A DNA stretch of 64,000 bases from Allokutzneria oryzae (GTDB taxonomy: Bacteria; Actinomycetota; Actinomycetes; Mycobacteriales; Pseudonocardiaceae). Positions 33,780-42,088 of the stretch are shown here, one piece after another (the stretch's first letter is position 1; every line of letters begins with the position of its first letter). The DNA lies in the NCBI RefSeq assembly GCF_042429765.1, contig NZ_JBHLZU010000037.1, positions 44,832 through 108,831 of the forward strand, read 5' to 3'. Both the position numbers and the translations under genes were made by a program. A model generated the notes under the pieces. It was not told the DNA's origin. It did no database searches and worked only from the letters and a program-made list of their open reading frames with translations.

Positions 33780-34100
33780 CTAGTCGGACAGGCCCTCGCC
33801 GCGGTCGGCCAGTTCGGCGAGCACCTGGGCGTGGCACGGCAACGGCACGCACCAGCAGCCGAGCCTGCGGCCGCGCAGGCCGGGCAGGAGTGCCAGCAGC
33901 TCGGGGCGCTCCAGCAGCCACTCGCGGTAGCGGGCCATCACCTCCTCGCGGGTTCCGTCCCTGCCGGGCCGGAACGGGTTCGCCAGCGGGGAGCCCGCGA
34001 GCTTCCAGCCGCCCCGGTGCATCGGCCTGCCGACGTAAACGACGTCGGCGAAGTCCGGGTCGTTGAGGTGGCCCTTGAGGTTCACGACCGTGGTGGCCAT
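33780..34100 (-). CDS. DUF4326 domain protein
   Basis: 106 residues from the ATG at 34100, with AGGAGG upstream. The family signature is VYVGRPMHRGGWKLAGSPLA-NPF and a cysteine pair LGCWCVPLPCHAQVLAEL. DUF4326 proteins are small, often encoded by phages and actinomycetes, and have no settled function; the Cys-x-Cys-His cluster suggests metal binding. Confidence 0.88.
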   Translation of the reverse strand: MATTVVNLKGHLNDPDFADVVYVGRPMHRGGWKLAGSPLANPFRPGRDGTREEVMARYREWLLERPELLALLPGLRGRRLGCWCVPLPCHAQVLAELADRGEGLSD

Positions 34101-34294
34101 CGGTGTCCTCCTGAACGGGGTGGGCGGCGCGCGCAGCCCACCCCACGGTCGGTCAGCTTCGTCTCGCACGGGCCCACTGGGCGGATGCCCGGCGCAACCC
34201 GTACCGCACGGGTACCCACCGTTGTACGGGCTGTGTCCTGCAAGTCCTCGGAGTTTCCTCGAACGGGACACACCGGCGAGGTGCAGGACGTGGC

Positions 34295-34846
34295 TCAGTC
34301 GCCGGTGACCTCGCGCAGTGCGGCGGTGCGCGCGGTGACGGTCACACCGTCCACGGTCACATCGGTCAGCTTCACGTAGGGCAACGGCAGCGGCGGCACC
34401 GGGAGCCCGCCGCCGAGGGTGATCGGGATGAGCCCGAAAAGCTTGCCGGACAAGGAGGTCGCCTGGAGCTCCACCGTGCCCAGCTCGGCGTCGGCGACCC
34501 GGAACTCGGTGCGCCCACCTGCTGTCACCAGGGTGGCGTCGACGATCTTCAGCGAGGTGGCGTCCATGCTGACGGTGACGCCGAGCGCCGGGGTGACCGA
34601 CTTCGCCGTCACCGAGCTGGCCCGCAGCCGGTTGGCCGCCGGGCGGGACCGGGCCTGGGGCGCGGGGGACTGGGTCAGGCACGCGGCGAGGATGTCCGCG
34701 GCGAGCCGTTCCTCGGCGCTGCCCTGCTCCGGGACCGCCTTCGGCAGCCGGTCGGGCGCGCAGCCGGGCGCCGGTTCCGCGTGCCCCGGCACGGTGGTGG
34801 CCACCAGCAGCAGCACGGTGAGCCGGGTCAGCCCGCGCGGCCTCAT
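34295..34846 (-). CDS. secreted protein of a DUF6230/DUF6114 operon
   Basis: 183 residues with an N-terminal signal peptide MRPRGLTRLTVLLLVATTVP ending at HAEP. The mature part is beta-rich (VSMDATSLKIVDATLVTAGG; VELQATSLSGKLFGLIPITL) with three cysteines. Its ATG overlaps the stop of the DUF6114 gene. It is the last gene of a three-gene operon and presumably works at the cell surface with the other two products. A family name is not recognised. Confidence 0.75.
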   Translation of the reverse strand: MRPRGLTRLTVLLLVATTVPGHAEPAPGCAPDRLPKAVPEQGSAEERLAADILAACLTQSPAPQARSRPAANRLRASSVTAKSVTPALGVTVSMDATSLKIVDATLVTAGGRTEFRVADAELGTVELQATSLSGKLFGLIPITLGGGLPVPPLPLPYVKLTDVTVDGVTVTARTAALREVTGD

Positions 34847-35208
34847 CCCGGCTCACCGGACTGCCAGGCCAGCGCGAGGGAACCCGCGACCAGCGCCAGC
34901 ACCATGCCGACCAGGAAACCGCCGAGGTTGGCCACCAGGTAGGCGACGAACGCCAGCAGCAGCACACCCGCGCCGATCACCCGTGCCCGGTGCGGGTACC
35001 GCCACAGCGCGACCCCGCCCGCGATCAGGCCGATCGCGGTGAGCAGCGAGCCGACCCCGCCGATGCCCTGGACGAGCAGGAACTCGTAGCCGGTGATCGG
35101 CAGCAGCGCGATCTCCACGCCCGCGGCGACCGCGAGCAGCCCGGCGGCGAACGGCCGTCCGCCGCACCAGGCGGCGAAGCGCCGGTCGGGAGCGCTCGGC
35201 GCGCTCAT
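34843..35208 (-). CDS. DUF6114 membrane protein
   Basis: 121 residues with four membrane helices (FAAGLLAVAAGVEIALLPIT; LVQGIGGVGSLLTAIGLIAG; VIGAGVLLLAFVAYLVANLG; FLVGMVLALVAGSLALA). Its ATG overlaps the DUF6230 stop at 35208 and its stop overlaps the next start, so all three genes are translationally coupled. DUF6114 and DUF6230 proteins occur together widely in actinomycetes; their role is unknown. Confidence 0.85.
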   Translation of the reverse strand: MSAPSAPDRRFAAWCGGRPFAAGLLAVAAGVEIALLPITGYEFLLVQGIGGVGSLLTAIGLIAGGVALWRYPHRARVIGAGVLLLAFVAYLVANLGGFLVGMVLALVAGSLALAWQSGEPG

Positions 35209-35822
35209 CAGAAGCACTCCTGACGGCCCGGTCGCACCGAGATGGTCAGGCCGGTGAGCCGGAAGGTGCCCGCGGTGGTGGTGCTGGCGTTCGCCTTCAG
35301 GTCGGTGATCACGATCCGCTCGGCCTGGTGCGCGTAGTCCCCGGCCCGGCCGCTGATCCCGGTGCCCCGGTCGATCCGGGCCGCGTCCACGCCGAGCGTC
35401 AGGTTCGTCGCGGTGGCCTCCGCGTGCATCTCGGTCAGGTTCAGCACCAGGTTGCGCGCCTCGACCGGTTTGTCCCGGCCCGCCTCGGCGCGCAGGGTCA
35501 CCGCGCCGACCGGGGTGGGCACCAGCGCCGAGAAGCACAGTCCGCTGACGGTCGCCGTCCCCATCCCGGTCACCGCCATGGGTGAGCGGCCGGACTCCTG
35601 GCCCAGGCCGACGAACTGCGCGAAGCCCTTGCCCTCCACGCGTTTCGCGGAGAACTTGAAGTTGGCCCCGGACAGCGCGAACGAGGTGGGCAGGGCCGCG
35701 CTCGCGGTGGCGACGACCAGCCCGCCCGCCAGACCGGTGCTGATCGTGACGATCAGCGCGAACCGCGACCAGCGGGTTCGGCCACCGGGGCGGGAGGGTT
35801 GGGCCGGCGTGTCCTCGGTCAT
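35208..35822 (-). CDS. DUF6230 family protein
   Basis: 204 residues from the ATG at 35822. One membrane helix (about 20-44, FALIVTISTGLAGGLVVATA) is followed by a beta-rich extracytoplasmic domain (LPTSFALSGANFKFSAKRVE; VEARNLVLNLTEMHAEATAT) ending in a cysteine near the C terminus. An ATG at 35867 would add 15 residues. It heads the operon with DUF6114 and a secreted protein, and probably forms a surface complex with them. Confidence 0.85.
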   Translation of the reverse strand: MTEDTPAQPSRPGGRTRWSRFALIVTISTGLAGGLVVATASAALPTSFALSGANFKFSAKRVEGKGFAQFVGLGQESGRSPMAVTGMGTATVSGLCFSALVPTPVGAVTLRAEAGRDKPVEARNLVLNLTEMHAEATATNLTLGVDAARIDRGTGISGRAGDYAHQAERIVITDLKANASTTTAGTFRLTGLTISVRPGRQECF

Positions 35823-35982
35823 GGAGATCTCGCAGACAGGCTTGGGAGGCAACGGAAACCGCTGCATCCTAGGCCCACCGGGACCACTCGTGGTCCGGCC
35901 ACCCCTCCCAGGGTGGCATCTGCAGCGGCGATCACCGGAAAGTGTGGTCCGGCTACGCTGCGACCATGACGGAGCCGCGGCT

Positions 35983-36336
35983 GTGACGGAGCTGGGCGGA
36001 GTCCCCGTGGTGCTGGTGGGGCTGTTCTCCGCCAAGCGCAAGGACCACGAGGCGGTCGTGGACGACCTCTCGCGCCGGGTGACCGCTCGGGGTGGGAGTG
36101 TGGTGGGGCGGGTCGTCCAGCGGCGCGGGGTGTCGGCGGGCGGGGTGGCGAAGCTGGACCAGCCCCTGTCGCGCCGCACCGTGGTGAGCGAGGGCAAGGC
36201 CGCCGAGATCGCCGCGCTGGTGGCCGAGACCGAGGCGGATCTGGTGGTCTTCGTGAACGACCTGACCGCCCGTCAACGCGAGGTGCTCCAGGAACGCCTG
36301 AGCGCCAAGGTGATCAGCGCCGCCGAGCTGACCTGA
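35983..36336 (+). CDS. stand-alone HflX N-terminal-domain protein
   Basis: GTG-started, 117 residues. It reads VVLVGLFSAKRKDHEAVVDD, then KLDQPLSRRTVVSEGKAAEI and VVFVNDLTARQREVLQERLS, which matches the nucleotide-binding N-terminal domain of the ribosome-associated GTPase HflX (LVGV.....ESLEEL, GKGKVEEI, vVFDdeLsPaQ.rNLE). The G domain that follows in HflX is absent and the frame ends with a normal stop, so it is a single-domain relative, not an obvious truncation. Some actinomycetes carry such short forms; function unknown. Confidence 0.75.
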   Translation: MTELGGVPVVLVGLFSAKRKDHEAVVDDLSRRVTARGGSVVGRVVQRRGVSAGGVAKLDQPLSRRTVVSEGKAAEIAALVAETEADLVVFVNDLTARQREVLQERLSAKVISAAELT

Positions 36337-36408
36337 CCCGCTCCGCGCGCACGCCAGCCGCCACGCATCCCCCGCTGGACGGGGAACGCGTGGCGCGCTC
36401 GCCCCAGG

Positions 36409-37260
36409 TCACCGCGTGGTCGCCAGGTAGATCGTCCTGGCGCCCAGCACGAACACGTCCGGCCGCCGCGGCACACCCGCCTCGTCCTCCGGGTCGAGCA
36501 GCCGGGCCAGCGTCGCGTTGTCCTCGTCGGACAGGCGTTGCGCCGCGAACTTCGACCAGTTCTCGATGGTGGAGCGGATGTAGGAGCGCTTGTCCCCGTC
36601 GACCGGCGCGGGGTGGTCGACGAGGAACGTGCGCGTCCCGATGTGCTTCATCCCGGCGCGGTCGAGCAGCGCCGGCCAGTCCTCGACCACGGCCACCTTG
36701 TCCGGCAGCTCCGCGCGCATCTCGTTGAAGCTGAGGTCCACCGCGGCGTCCAGCCTGGACTGCAGTCCGGGCTCGCCGATGCCGATGTCGCGCGGCAGGA
36801 AGCGGAACGGCAGGCCGCCCTCCATCAACGCGAGCACGCCGCCGGGCCGCAGCAGGCCCGCGAGCTCCGCCAGCGCCGCCTCCTGGTCGCCGAGGTGGTG
36901 CAGCACCTGGCCGATCCAGACCACGTCCGCGCTGCCGAGATCGCCGATCTCCTCCGGCAGCTGGGCGAGGCGGGTCCCGATCGGGACGCCGAGCCGCTGA
37001 GCCCGCGCTCTCGCCCGCTCCAGCAGCGCGGGAGCCCCGTCGACCGCGACGACCTCCGCTCCGGGGTGCAGTCCGGCCAGCAGCGAGCTCGCGACGCCGG
37101 GGCCGCTGCCGATGTCGAGCACGCGCTCAGGGGTGGCCTGAAACCCTTGGAGCCACTGGAAAGCCTGCTCCAGCAGCGGTGACATGACCTCGGCGTCCCG
37201 CTCCAACACCTCACCCCGGTTGTCCCAGTCGAGGTGGTCGTGGTGCTTGTGTCCACTCAC
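36409..37260 (-). CDS. class I SAM-dependent methyltransferase
   Basis: 283 residues. The SAM motif is VLDIGSGPGVASSLLAGLHP, followed by AEVVAVDGAP and VVWIGQVLHHLGDQEAALAE, the usual order of a class I methyltransferase. A His/Asp-rich N terminus (MSGHKHHDHLDWDNRGEV) is typical of this group. The start overlaps the upstream oxidoreductase stop (ATGA), so the two proteins are co-translated. The substrate is unknown. Confidence 0.88.
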   Translation of the reverse strand: MSGHKHHDHLDWDNRGEVLERDAEVMSPLLEQAFQWLQGFQATPERVLDIGSGPGVASSLLAGLHPGAEVVAVDGAPALLERARARAQRLGVPIGTRLAQLPEEIGDLGSADVVWIGQVLHHLGDQEAALAELAGLLRPGGVLALMEGGLPFRFLPRDIGIGEPGLQSRLDAAVDLSFNEMRAELPDKVAVVEDWPALLDRAGMKHIGTRTFLVDHPAPVDGDKRSYIRSTIENWSKFAAQRLSDEDNATLARLLDPEDEAGVPRRPDVFVLGARTIYLATTR

Positions 37261-38141
37261 AGCCCGTGCACCCTTCTGTCGAGTGTCGCCTCAGCGAGAA
37301 CGAGGTCGTTGTTGAGGGTCATCGCGGCCTTGGCGCCCTGCGCGGCCGCGATGACCACCTGTGCCATCGGGTCCACGACGTTGCCCGCCGCGTACACCCC
37401 CGGCACGGTTGTCCGCCCGTCGGCGGTGTGCTCCGCGCCGAGCTGCCCGAGCAGCCCGTCGTTCACGGAGAGCCCTGTGGGGACGAACAACGCCGAGCGC
37501 GCGACGTGCGAGCCGTCCGCCAGCTCGACGCCGACGAGCTTGTCGTCCTCCACCAGTACCTTCACCACGTCGCTGTCGACGACGCGGATGCCGCGCGCCA
37601 GCAGCTTCGCCCGGTCCGGCTCGTCGAGCCCGGAGCCGAAGAACACCACGTCCGCCGACCACTGGCGCACCATCAACGCCTGGTGCGCGCCCCGGGGGTC
37701 GGTGCCGAGCACGCCGAGCGGCTGGTCCCTGACCTCCCACCCGTGGCAGTAGGGGCAGGCCGCCACGTCGGCGCCCCACCGCTCGCGCAGCCCCTCGACC
37801 TCGGGGAGCTCGTCGCGCAGACCGGTGGTCACCACCAGGCGGTGCCCCGCCACCTCGCTGCCGTCGGCCAGCCCCACAACGAAACCGGCGCCCTCGCGGC
37901 GCACGGACTCGGCGCGTCCCGCGCGGACCTCCGCGCCGTAGCGGGCGATCTCCTCCCGCCCCACCGCGAGCAGCTCGCCCGGCGGCATCCCGTCGCGGGA
38001 AAGGAAACCGTGCATGTGCGCTGCGGGCTGGTTGCGCGGCTCACCCGCGTCGACCACCAGCACCCGCCTGCGCGCCCGTGCCAGCACCAGCGCGGCGTTC
38101 AGGCCGGCCGCTCCGCCGCCGACCACGACCACGTCGTACAT
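37257..38141 (-). CDS. NAD(P)/FAD-dependent oxidoreductase, thioredoxin-reductase-like
   Basis: 294 residues. The FAD motif VVVGGGAAGLNAALVLARAR, a CPYCHGWE redox-like cysteine pair, a second nucleotide-binding region and the C-terminal GVYAAGNVVDPMAQVVIAAA place it with low-molecular-weight thioredoxin-reductase-like flavoproteins. The CxxC-His-Gly is seen in several actinomycete homologues not paired with thioredoxin. It is divergent from the XRE-cupin regulator, which probably controls it and the coupled methyltransferase. Confidence 0.9.
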   Translation of the reverse strand: MYDVVVVGGGAAGLNAALVLARARRRVLVVDAGEPRNQPAAHMHGFLSRDGMPPGELLAVGREEIARYGAEVRAGRAESVRREGAGFVVGLADGSEVAGHRLVVTTGLRDELPEVEGLRERWGADVAACPYCHGWEVRDQPLGVLGTDPRGAHQALMVRQWSADVVFFGSGLDEPDRAKLLARGIRVVDSDVVKVLVEDDKLVGVELADGSHVARSALFVPTGLSVNDGLLGQLGAEHTADGRTTVPGVYAAGNVVDPMAQVVIAAAQGAKAAMTLNNDLVLAEATLDRRVHGL

Positions 38142-38184
38142 CTCGACCACCTCCGCGACCCACACTGCGCCGGAGGCGGCACTA

Positions 38185-38220
38185 TTGACAAACTTCATTG
38201 CTGAAACTGCAATAACGGAA
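38185..38220 (+). promoter_or_regulatory. promoter with embedded operator, leaderless start
   Basis: TTGACA (38185-38190), a 17-base spacer and TGCAAT (38208-38213) form a good sigma-A-type promoter. The quasi-palindrome ATTGC-TGAAACT-GCAAT (38197-38213) covers the spacer and -10. The regulator ATG at 38220 is seven bases past the -10, where transcription should begin, and there is no ribosome site. Confidence 0.7.
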
Positions 38221-38801
38221 TGGATCCGATGGAAGCGGTGCTGAACGAGGTCGGCCCTCGGCTCAAGCGGGTGCGCAAGGAACGCGGGGCGACCCTGTCG
38301 GCGCTGTCCAGGGCCACCGGGATCTCGGTGAGCACGCTGTCCCGGCTGGAGTCCGGGCAGCGCCGCCCGAGCCTGGAGCTGCTGCTGCCGATCGCCCGCG
38401 CGCACAAGGTCCCGCTGGACGAGCTGGTCGGCGCGCCCGAGGTGGACGACCCGAGGATCAAGCCGTCGCCGGTGCGCAGCGGAGGCATGACGATCTACCC
38501 GCTGACCCGCCAGCCCGGCGGCCTCCAGGCGTACAAGATGGTCATCCCGCCGCGCCGGAACACCCCCGAGCTCCGGACGCACGAGGGCTTCGAGTGGTTC
38601 TACGTGCTCAGCGGCCGTCTCCGGCTGGTCCTCGCCGACCACGACGTGGTCATGCGGCCGGGGGAGGCGGCGGAGTTCGACACCCGCGTCCCGCACTGGT
38701 TCGGCTGCGCGGACGAGCGCCCGGTGGAGATCCTGAGCCTGTTCGGCCCGCAGGGCGAGCGCATGCACCTGAGGACGAAGCCCAGGTCCGGCCGGTCCTG
38801 A
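38220..38801 (+). CDS. XRE-family regulator with C-terminal cupin domain
   Basis: 193 residues. The helix-turn-helix is at about 12-68 (LSALSRATGISVSTLSRLES). The cupin domain (about 105-180) has THEGFEWFYVLSGRLRLVLA and HWFGCADERPVEILSLFG. This fold binds a small ligand. It is divergent from the flavoprotein/methyltransferase operon and likely controls it and itself through the palindrome at 38197. An ATG at 38229 is an alternative start. Confidence 0.9.
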   Translation: MDPMEAVLNEVGPRLKRVRKERGATLSALSRATGISVSTLSRLESGQRRPSLELLLPIARAHKVPLDELVGAPEVDDPRIKPSPVRSGGMTIYPLTRQPGGLQAYKMVIPPRRNTPELRTHEGFEWFYVLSGRLRLVLADHDVVMRPGEAAEFDTRVPHWFGCADERPVEILSLFGPQGERMHLRTKPRSGRS

Positions 38802-38839
38802 TCGCGCTCTCGCGCCCCCGTGCCGCCGACAGAAAGGAG

Positions 38840-38865
38840 CACCGCACACCGACTGGTGTGCGGTG
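38840..38865 (+). terminator. intrinsic terminator hairpin
   Basis: An 11-bp perfect stem CACCGCACACC/GGTGTGCGGTG with the loop GACT lies 39 bases after the regulator stop. A T tract is not obvious. Confidence 0.7.
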
Positions 38866-39001
38866 TCCTGGGTGCGACCGGGCAACGGCCGGTTGCCGGA
38901 CGTCGCGGTCACGCGTCGCTCGCTGACGTCGTCACAGCCGTCGTTCGACGTGTTCCGGTGACGGGGGAGAATTCGCCGAGAGCCGGAACCGGCGACGTGG
39001 G

Positions 39002-39478
39002 TTACCTGTGGCTCCACCTGCCCGAACCGCCTGCCTCCAGCACGCCGATGCCCCCGGCCGCACCGTTGAACTGGCCGACCGGTGTACCACCCTGGTTGAA
39101 CCAGTTGATTTGCAGGATGCCACCGCCGGAAATGATTCCTTGCACGTGCACGGAGGTGACGTTGCGGAAGAACTCGTCCCAGGACCGGTAGGCCGTGTAC
39201 AGGAAGCCCACCGAGCTGCCGAAGTAGGCGGGCCCGCCCCAGATGGTGGTGTCGTACTGCCAGGGCTGGCCGTCCGGCTCGCACGTCACCTTGCCCCAGA
39301 TCGCGATCTTTGCCGACGCGGTCGCGCCGGTCGGCGCGGGGACGGAGGAGCTGACGAGGTCTTCCAGGAACTTCTGGATCTCGCTGGCGTCCAGCCTGCG
39401 CCCGAGGCTGTGAATCGTGGCCGCGCGCAGAGCGGGATGCGTCGGGCTCAGTTCACTCGGGCTCAGTGCTGCGGTCAT
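39002..39478 (-). CDS. small protein resembling rhodococcal Vap proteins
   Basis: 158 residues with no signal peptide. The C-terminal 85 residues are glycine- and aromatic-rich: TTIWGGPAYFGSSVGFLYTA, VHVQGIISGGGILQINWFNQ and GGTPVGQFNGAAGGIGVLEA followed by GGSGRW. By eye this resembles the beta-barrel core of Rhodococcus equi VapA-type proteins (WGGPGxGxGWGxxYT..., GxFQAGxxxxxxGxGGGxGxW). VapA is secreted, so the missing signal would be a real difference. It has AGGAG-like sequence upstream and is flanked by about 225 bases without a gene. I am not sure of the family. Confidence 0.6.
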   Translation of the reverse strand: MTAALSPSELSPTHPALRAATIHSLGRRLDASEIQKFLEDLVSSSVPAPTGATASAKIAIWGKVTCEPDGQPWQYDTTIWGGPAYFGSSVGFLYTAYRSWDEFFRNVTSVHVQGIISGGGILQINWFNQGGTPVGQFNGAAGGIGVLEAGGSGRWSHR

Positions 39479-39703
39479 GGTGGCTCTCCTTGCCCATGAG
39501 GAAAAGATTAGTGTGCGGCCACCATGATGTTTCCATTATTGCTTCAACGTGAAGTCCCTGTGCGGGTGACAATGCATTCCGGCAATTGTCGCAAGGAGCT
39601 GCTCGGGTGAACCGATAATCGACCGTCTTTGAACCGCTGATGAACTTCGCCGACTTTGCCGGGTCAATTCTTCGCGGTATTCCCCGCTCCCGGAGTGCCG
39701 GGT

Positions 39704-40303
39704 TCAGTGCACACGCAGCCCGGCGAAGGCGATGGTGCAGACCGCGTCGGCGAGGGCGTCGGCGTCGATGCCGCCGCGCGGGCGGTACCATTCGATCAGC
39801 GAGTTGACCATGCCGAAGAGCAGCCTGCTGGTGACCGCGGGGTCGATGTCCGCGCGCAGGTCGCCCTCGGCCGCCGCCTGGGTGACCAGTTCGGTGACCA
39901 GGTGGTCGAACTCCCGTCTGCGGGCCAGCGCCGCGCGCTCGACCTTGGTGTTGCCGCGCACCCGCAGCAGCAGCGTCACGAACGGCAGCCGCTCCACCAG
40001 CACCGCGACGCTGCGCCGCACCACGTGTTCGAGGCGGTCGATGGCGCGCCCGTCCAGCGAGCGCGGCTCCTCGGTGACCGCGAACAGCCCGTCCAGTGCG
40101 CGGTCGACGGCCAGCCGCAGCAGCTCCTGCTTGCTCGGCACGTGGTGGTAGATCGCGGACTTGGTGATGCCGAGCTTGCGGGACAGCTCCTCCATGCTGG
40201 TGCCGTCGTACCCGCGCTCGTTGAACAGCTTCACCGCGACGACCAGCAGCGACTCCAGGTCGTAGCCCGGCCGCCCGCGCCGGGCGCCCGGCTCAGCCAT
40301 CAC
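39704..40303 (-). CDS. paaR: TetR-family repressor of phenylacetate genes
   Basis: 199 residues from a GTG (an ATG lies three bases later). The N-terminal helix-turn-helix is KLFNERGYDGTSMEELSRKL followed by GITKSAIYHHVPSKQELL. The C-terminal ligand domain is helical. Its start overlaps the 3' end of paaK by about 11 bases, so it is the last gene of paaI-paaK-paaR. Actinomycete PaaR is a TetR protein that leaves its operator when phenylacetyl-CoA accumulates; the matching palindromes at 42024 and 45825 fit this. Confidence 0.88.
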   Translation of the reverse strand: MMAEPGARRGRPGYDLESLLVVAVKLFNERGYDGTSMEELSRKLGITKSAIYHHVPSKQELLRLAVDRALDGLFAVTEEPRSLDGRAIDRLEHVVRRSVAVLVERLPFVTLLLRVRGNTKVERAALARRREFDHLVTELVTQAAAEGDLRADIDPAVTSRLLFGMVNSLIEWYRPRGGIDADALADAVCTIAFAGLRVH

Positions 40304-41597
40304 GTCGCCTGTCGATCACCCGACGGAGCTTACCGACCGAACGCTCCAAAGTGGACGGCTCGACGACCTCGACGTCCACCGTGACGCCGACGCCGTCCTT
40401 GATGCCGCGCAGCAGCTCGGTCGCCGCGCCCGGCTCGGTGACGCCCGGCTCGGACTCCACCCGCACGGTCATGTGGTCCATCCGGCCGCGCCGGGTCAGC
40501 ACCAGCTGGAAGTGCGGGGCCAGGCCGCGGGTGCGCAGCACGACCTCCTCGATCTGCGTCGGGAAGACGTTCACCCCGCGCAGGATGATCATGTCGTCGC
40601 TGCGGCCGGTGACCTTCTCCATCCGGCGCATCGGGCGCGCGGTCCCCGGCAGCAGCCGGGTCAGGTCGCGGGTGCGGTACCGGATGATCGGCAGCGCCTG
40701 CTTGGTCAGCGAGGTGAACAGCAGTTCGCCGTGCTCGCCGTCGGGCAGCACCTCGTCGGTGAACGGGTCGACCACCTCGGGGTAGAAGTGGTCCTCCCAG
40801 ACGTGCAGGCCGTCCTTGGTCTCGACGCACTCGCTGGACACGCCGGGCCCCATCACCTCGGAGAGTCCGTAGATGTCCACCGCGTGGATGTCCATCCGCT
40901 GCTCGATCTCGGCGCGCATCTGCTCGGTCCACGGCTCCGCGCCGAAGATGCCGACCCGCAGCGAGGACGAGCGCGGGTCGATGCCCTGCCGGTCGAACTC
41001 GTCGAGCAGCGTCAGCATGTACGACGGCGTCACCATGATGATCTCGGGCCGGAAGTCGGTGATGATCTGCACCTGGCGCGCGGTCATCCCGCCCGATGCC
41101 GGGATCACCGTGCACCCGAGGCGCTCCGCGCCGTAGTGCGCGCCGAGCCCGCCGGTGAACAGGCCGTAACCGTAGGCGACGTGCACCTTGTGCCCGGGAC
41201 GCCCGCCCGCCGCGCGGATGGAGCGGGCCATCACCTCCGACCACGTGTCGATGTCGCGTTCGGTGTAGCCGACCACGGTGGGCTTGCCGGTCGTGCCGCT
41301 GGATGCGTGCAGCCTGCGCACCTGCTCGGTCGGCACCGCGAACATGCCGAACGGGTAGTTGTCACGGAGGTCGTTCTTGGTGGTGTACGGGAACTTCGCG
41401 AGGTCTTCGAGCCCCCGGCAGTCGTCGGGGTGCACCCCCGCCTCGTCGAACTTCCTCGTGTAGAAGGGGACATTCGCGTAGGCGTGCCGAAGAGTCCACT
41501 GCAGACGTTCGAGCTGGAGCGCCGCGAGCTCGTCCGCCGACATCCGCTCGGCGGCGTCCAGGCTCGCGGGGGCGGGAGCGGAACCGAGTCGCGTCAC
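40293..41597 (-). CDS. paaK: phenylacetate-CoA ligase
   Basis: 434 residues from the GTG at 41597. It has the AMP-binding motif LHASSGTTGKPTVVGYTERD, the SPSYMLTLLDEF-like region VTPSYMLTLL, IFGAEPWTEQMRAEIEQ, DIYGLSEVMGPGVSSEC and the C-terminal RSDDMIILRGVNVFPTQIEE. These are the family's standard signatures. It activates phenylacetate to phenylacetyl-CoA with ATP, the first step of the pathway. It overlaps both paaI and paaR. Confidence 0.95.
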   Translation of the reverse strand: MTRLGSAPAPASLDAAERMSADELAALQLERLQWTLRHAYANVPFYTRKFDEAGVHPDDCRGLEDLAKFPYTTKNDLRDNYPFGMFAVPTEQVRRLHASSGTTGKPTVVGYTERDIDTWSEVMARSIRAAGGRPGHKVHVAYGYGLFTGGLGAHYGAERLGCTVIPASGGMTARQVQIITDFRPEIIMVTPSYMLTLLDEFDRQGIDPRSSSLRVGIFGAEPWTEQMRAEIEQRMDIHAVDIYGLSEVMGPGVSSECVETKDGLHVWEDHFYPEVVDPFTDEVLPDGEHGELLFTSLTKQALPIIRYRTRDLTRLLPGTARPMRRMEKVTGRSDDMIILRGVNVFPTQIEEVVLRTRGLAPHFQLVLTRRGRMDHMTVRVESEPGVTEPGAATELLRGIKDGVGVTVDVEVVEPSTLERSVGKLRRVIDRRRDG

Positions 41598-42016
41598 TGC
41601 TGTCCTCCGATCACCCTGCTGCGGCCACGGAACTCGGCGATGAGCTTGTCGCCGTTGCGCACGGAGACGTCGTAGATGCCGCTGCGGCCGTAGCGGGCTC
41701 GTTCCGTGGCGACGGCGGTCAGCACGTCGCCCTCCTTGGCGCTGGCCACGAAGCTGATGTCTGCCCCGGCCGCGACGGTCACCGGTCCGTGACCGTTGCA
41801 GGCGAAGGCGAAGGTCGAGTCGGCGAGCAGGAACACGTAACCGCCGTGCGCGATGCCGTGCCCGTTGACCATGTCCGAGGTGATCCGCATCCGCGCGCTC
41901 GCGTGCCCTTCCCCCGCGGCGAGGATCTCGATGCCCGCGGCGCGAGAGGCGTTGTCCCCGGCGAACATCCGCCGGACCGGTTCGGGCACATCAGGCTGTG
42001 ACACTCGCTGACCCAC
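41594..42016 (-). CDS. paaI: hydroxyphenylacetyl-CoA thioesterase
   Basis: 140 residues, GTG start (a second GTG at 42004 would shorten it by four). The hot-dog fold has NGHGIAHGGYVFLLADSTFA and the catalytic Asp in LADS, the PaaI signature. It clears dead-end CoA intermediates, releasing CoA. The stop overlaps the paaK start. Confidence 0.93.
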   Translation of the reverse strand: MGQRVSQPDVPEPVRRMFAGDNASRAAGIEILAAGEGHASARMRITSDMVNGHGIAHGGYVFLLADSTFAFACNGHGPVTVAAGADISFVASAKEGDVLTAVATERARYGRSGIYDVSVRNGDKLIAEFRGRSRVIGGQQ

Positions 42017-42023
42017 CTTGCTG

Positions 42024-42045
42024 ACTGACCGACTGTTCGGTTAAG
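42024..42045. promoter_or_regulatory. PaaR operator 1
   Basis: ACTGACCGACTGTTCGG followed by TTAAG contains the dyad ACCG-N6-CGGT with outer ACT/AG-T elements, matching the published actinomycete PaaR consensus (ACT and AGT outer, ACCG and CGGT inner). It lies between the divergent paaI and thiolase starts and can control both. Confidence 0.8.
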
Positions 42046-42088
42046 AATGTGGACGCGACTTCAGGGTGTCAAGAGCGAAGGGGCCCGC

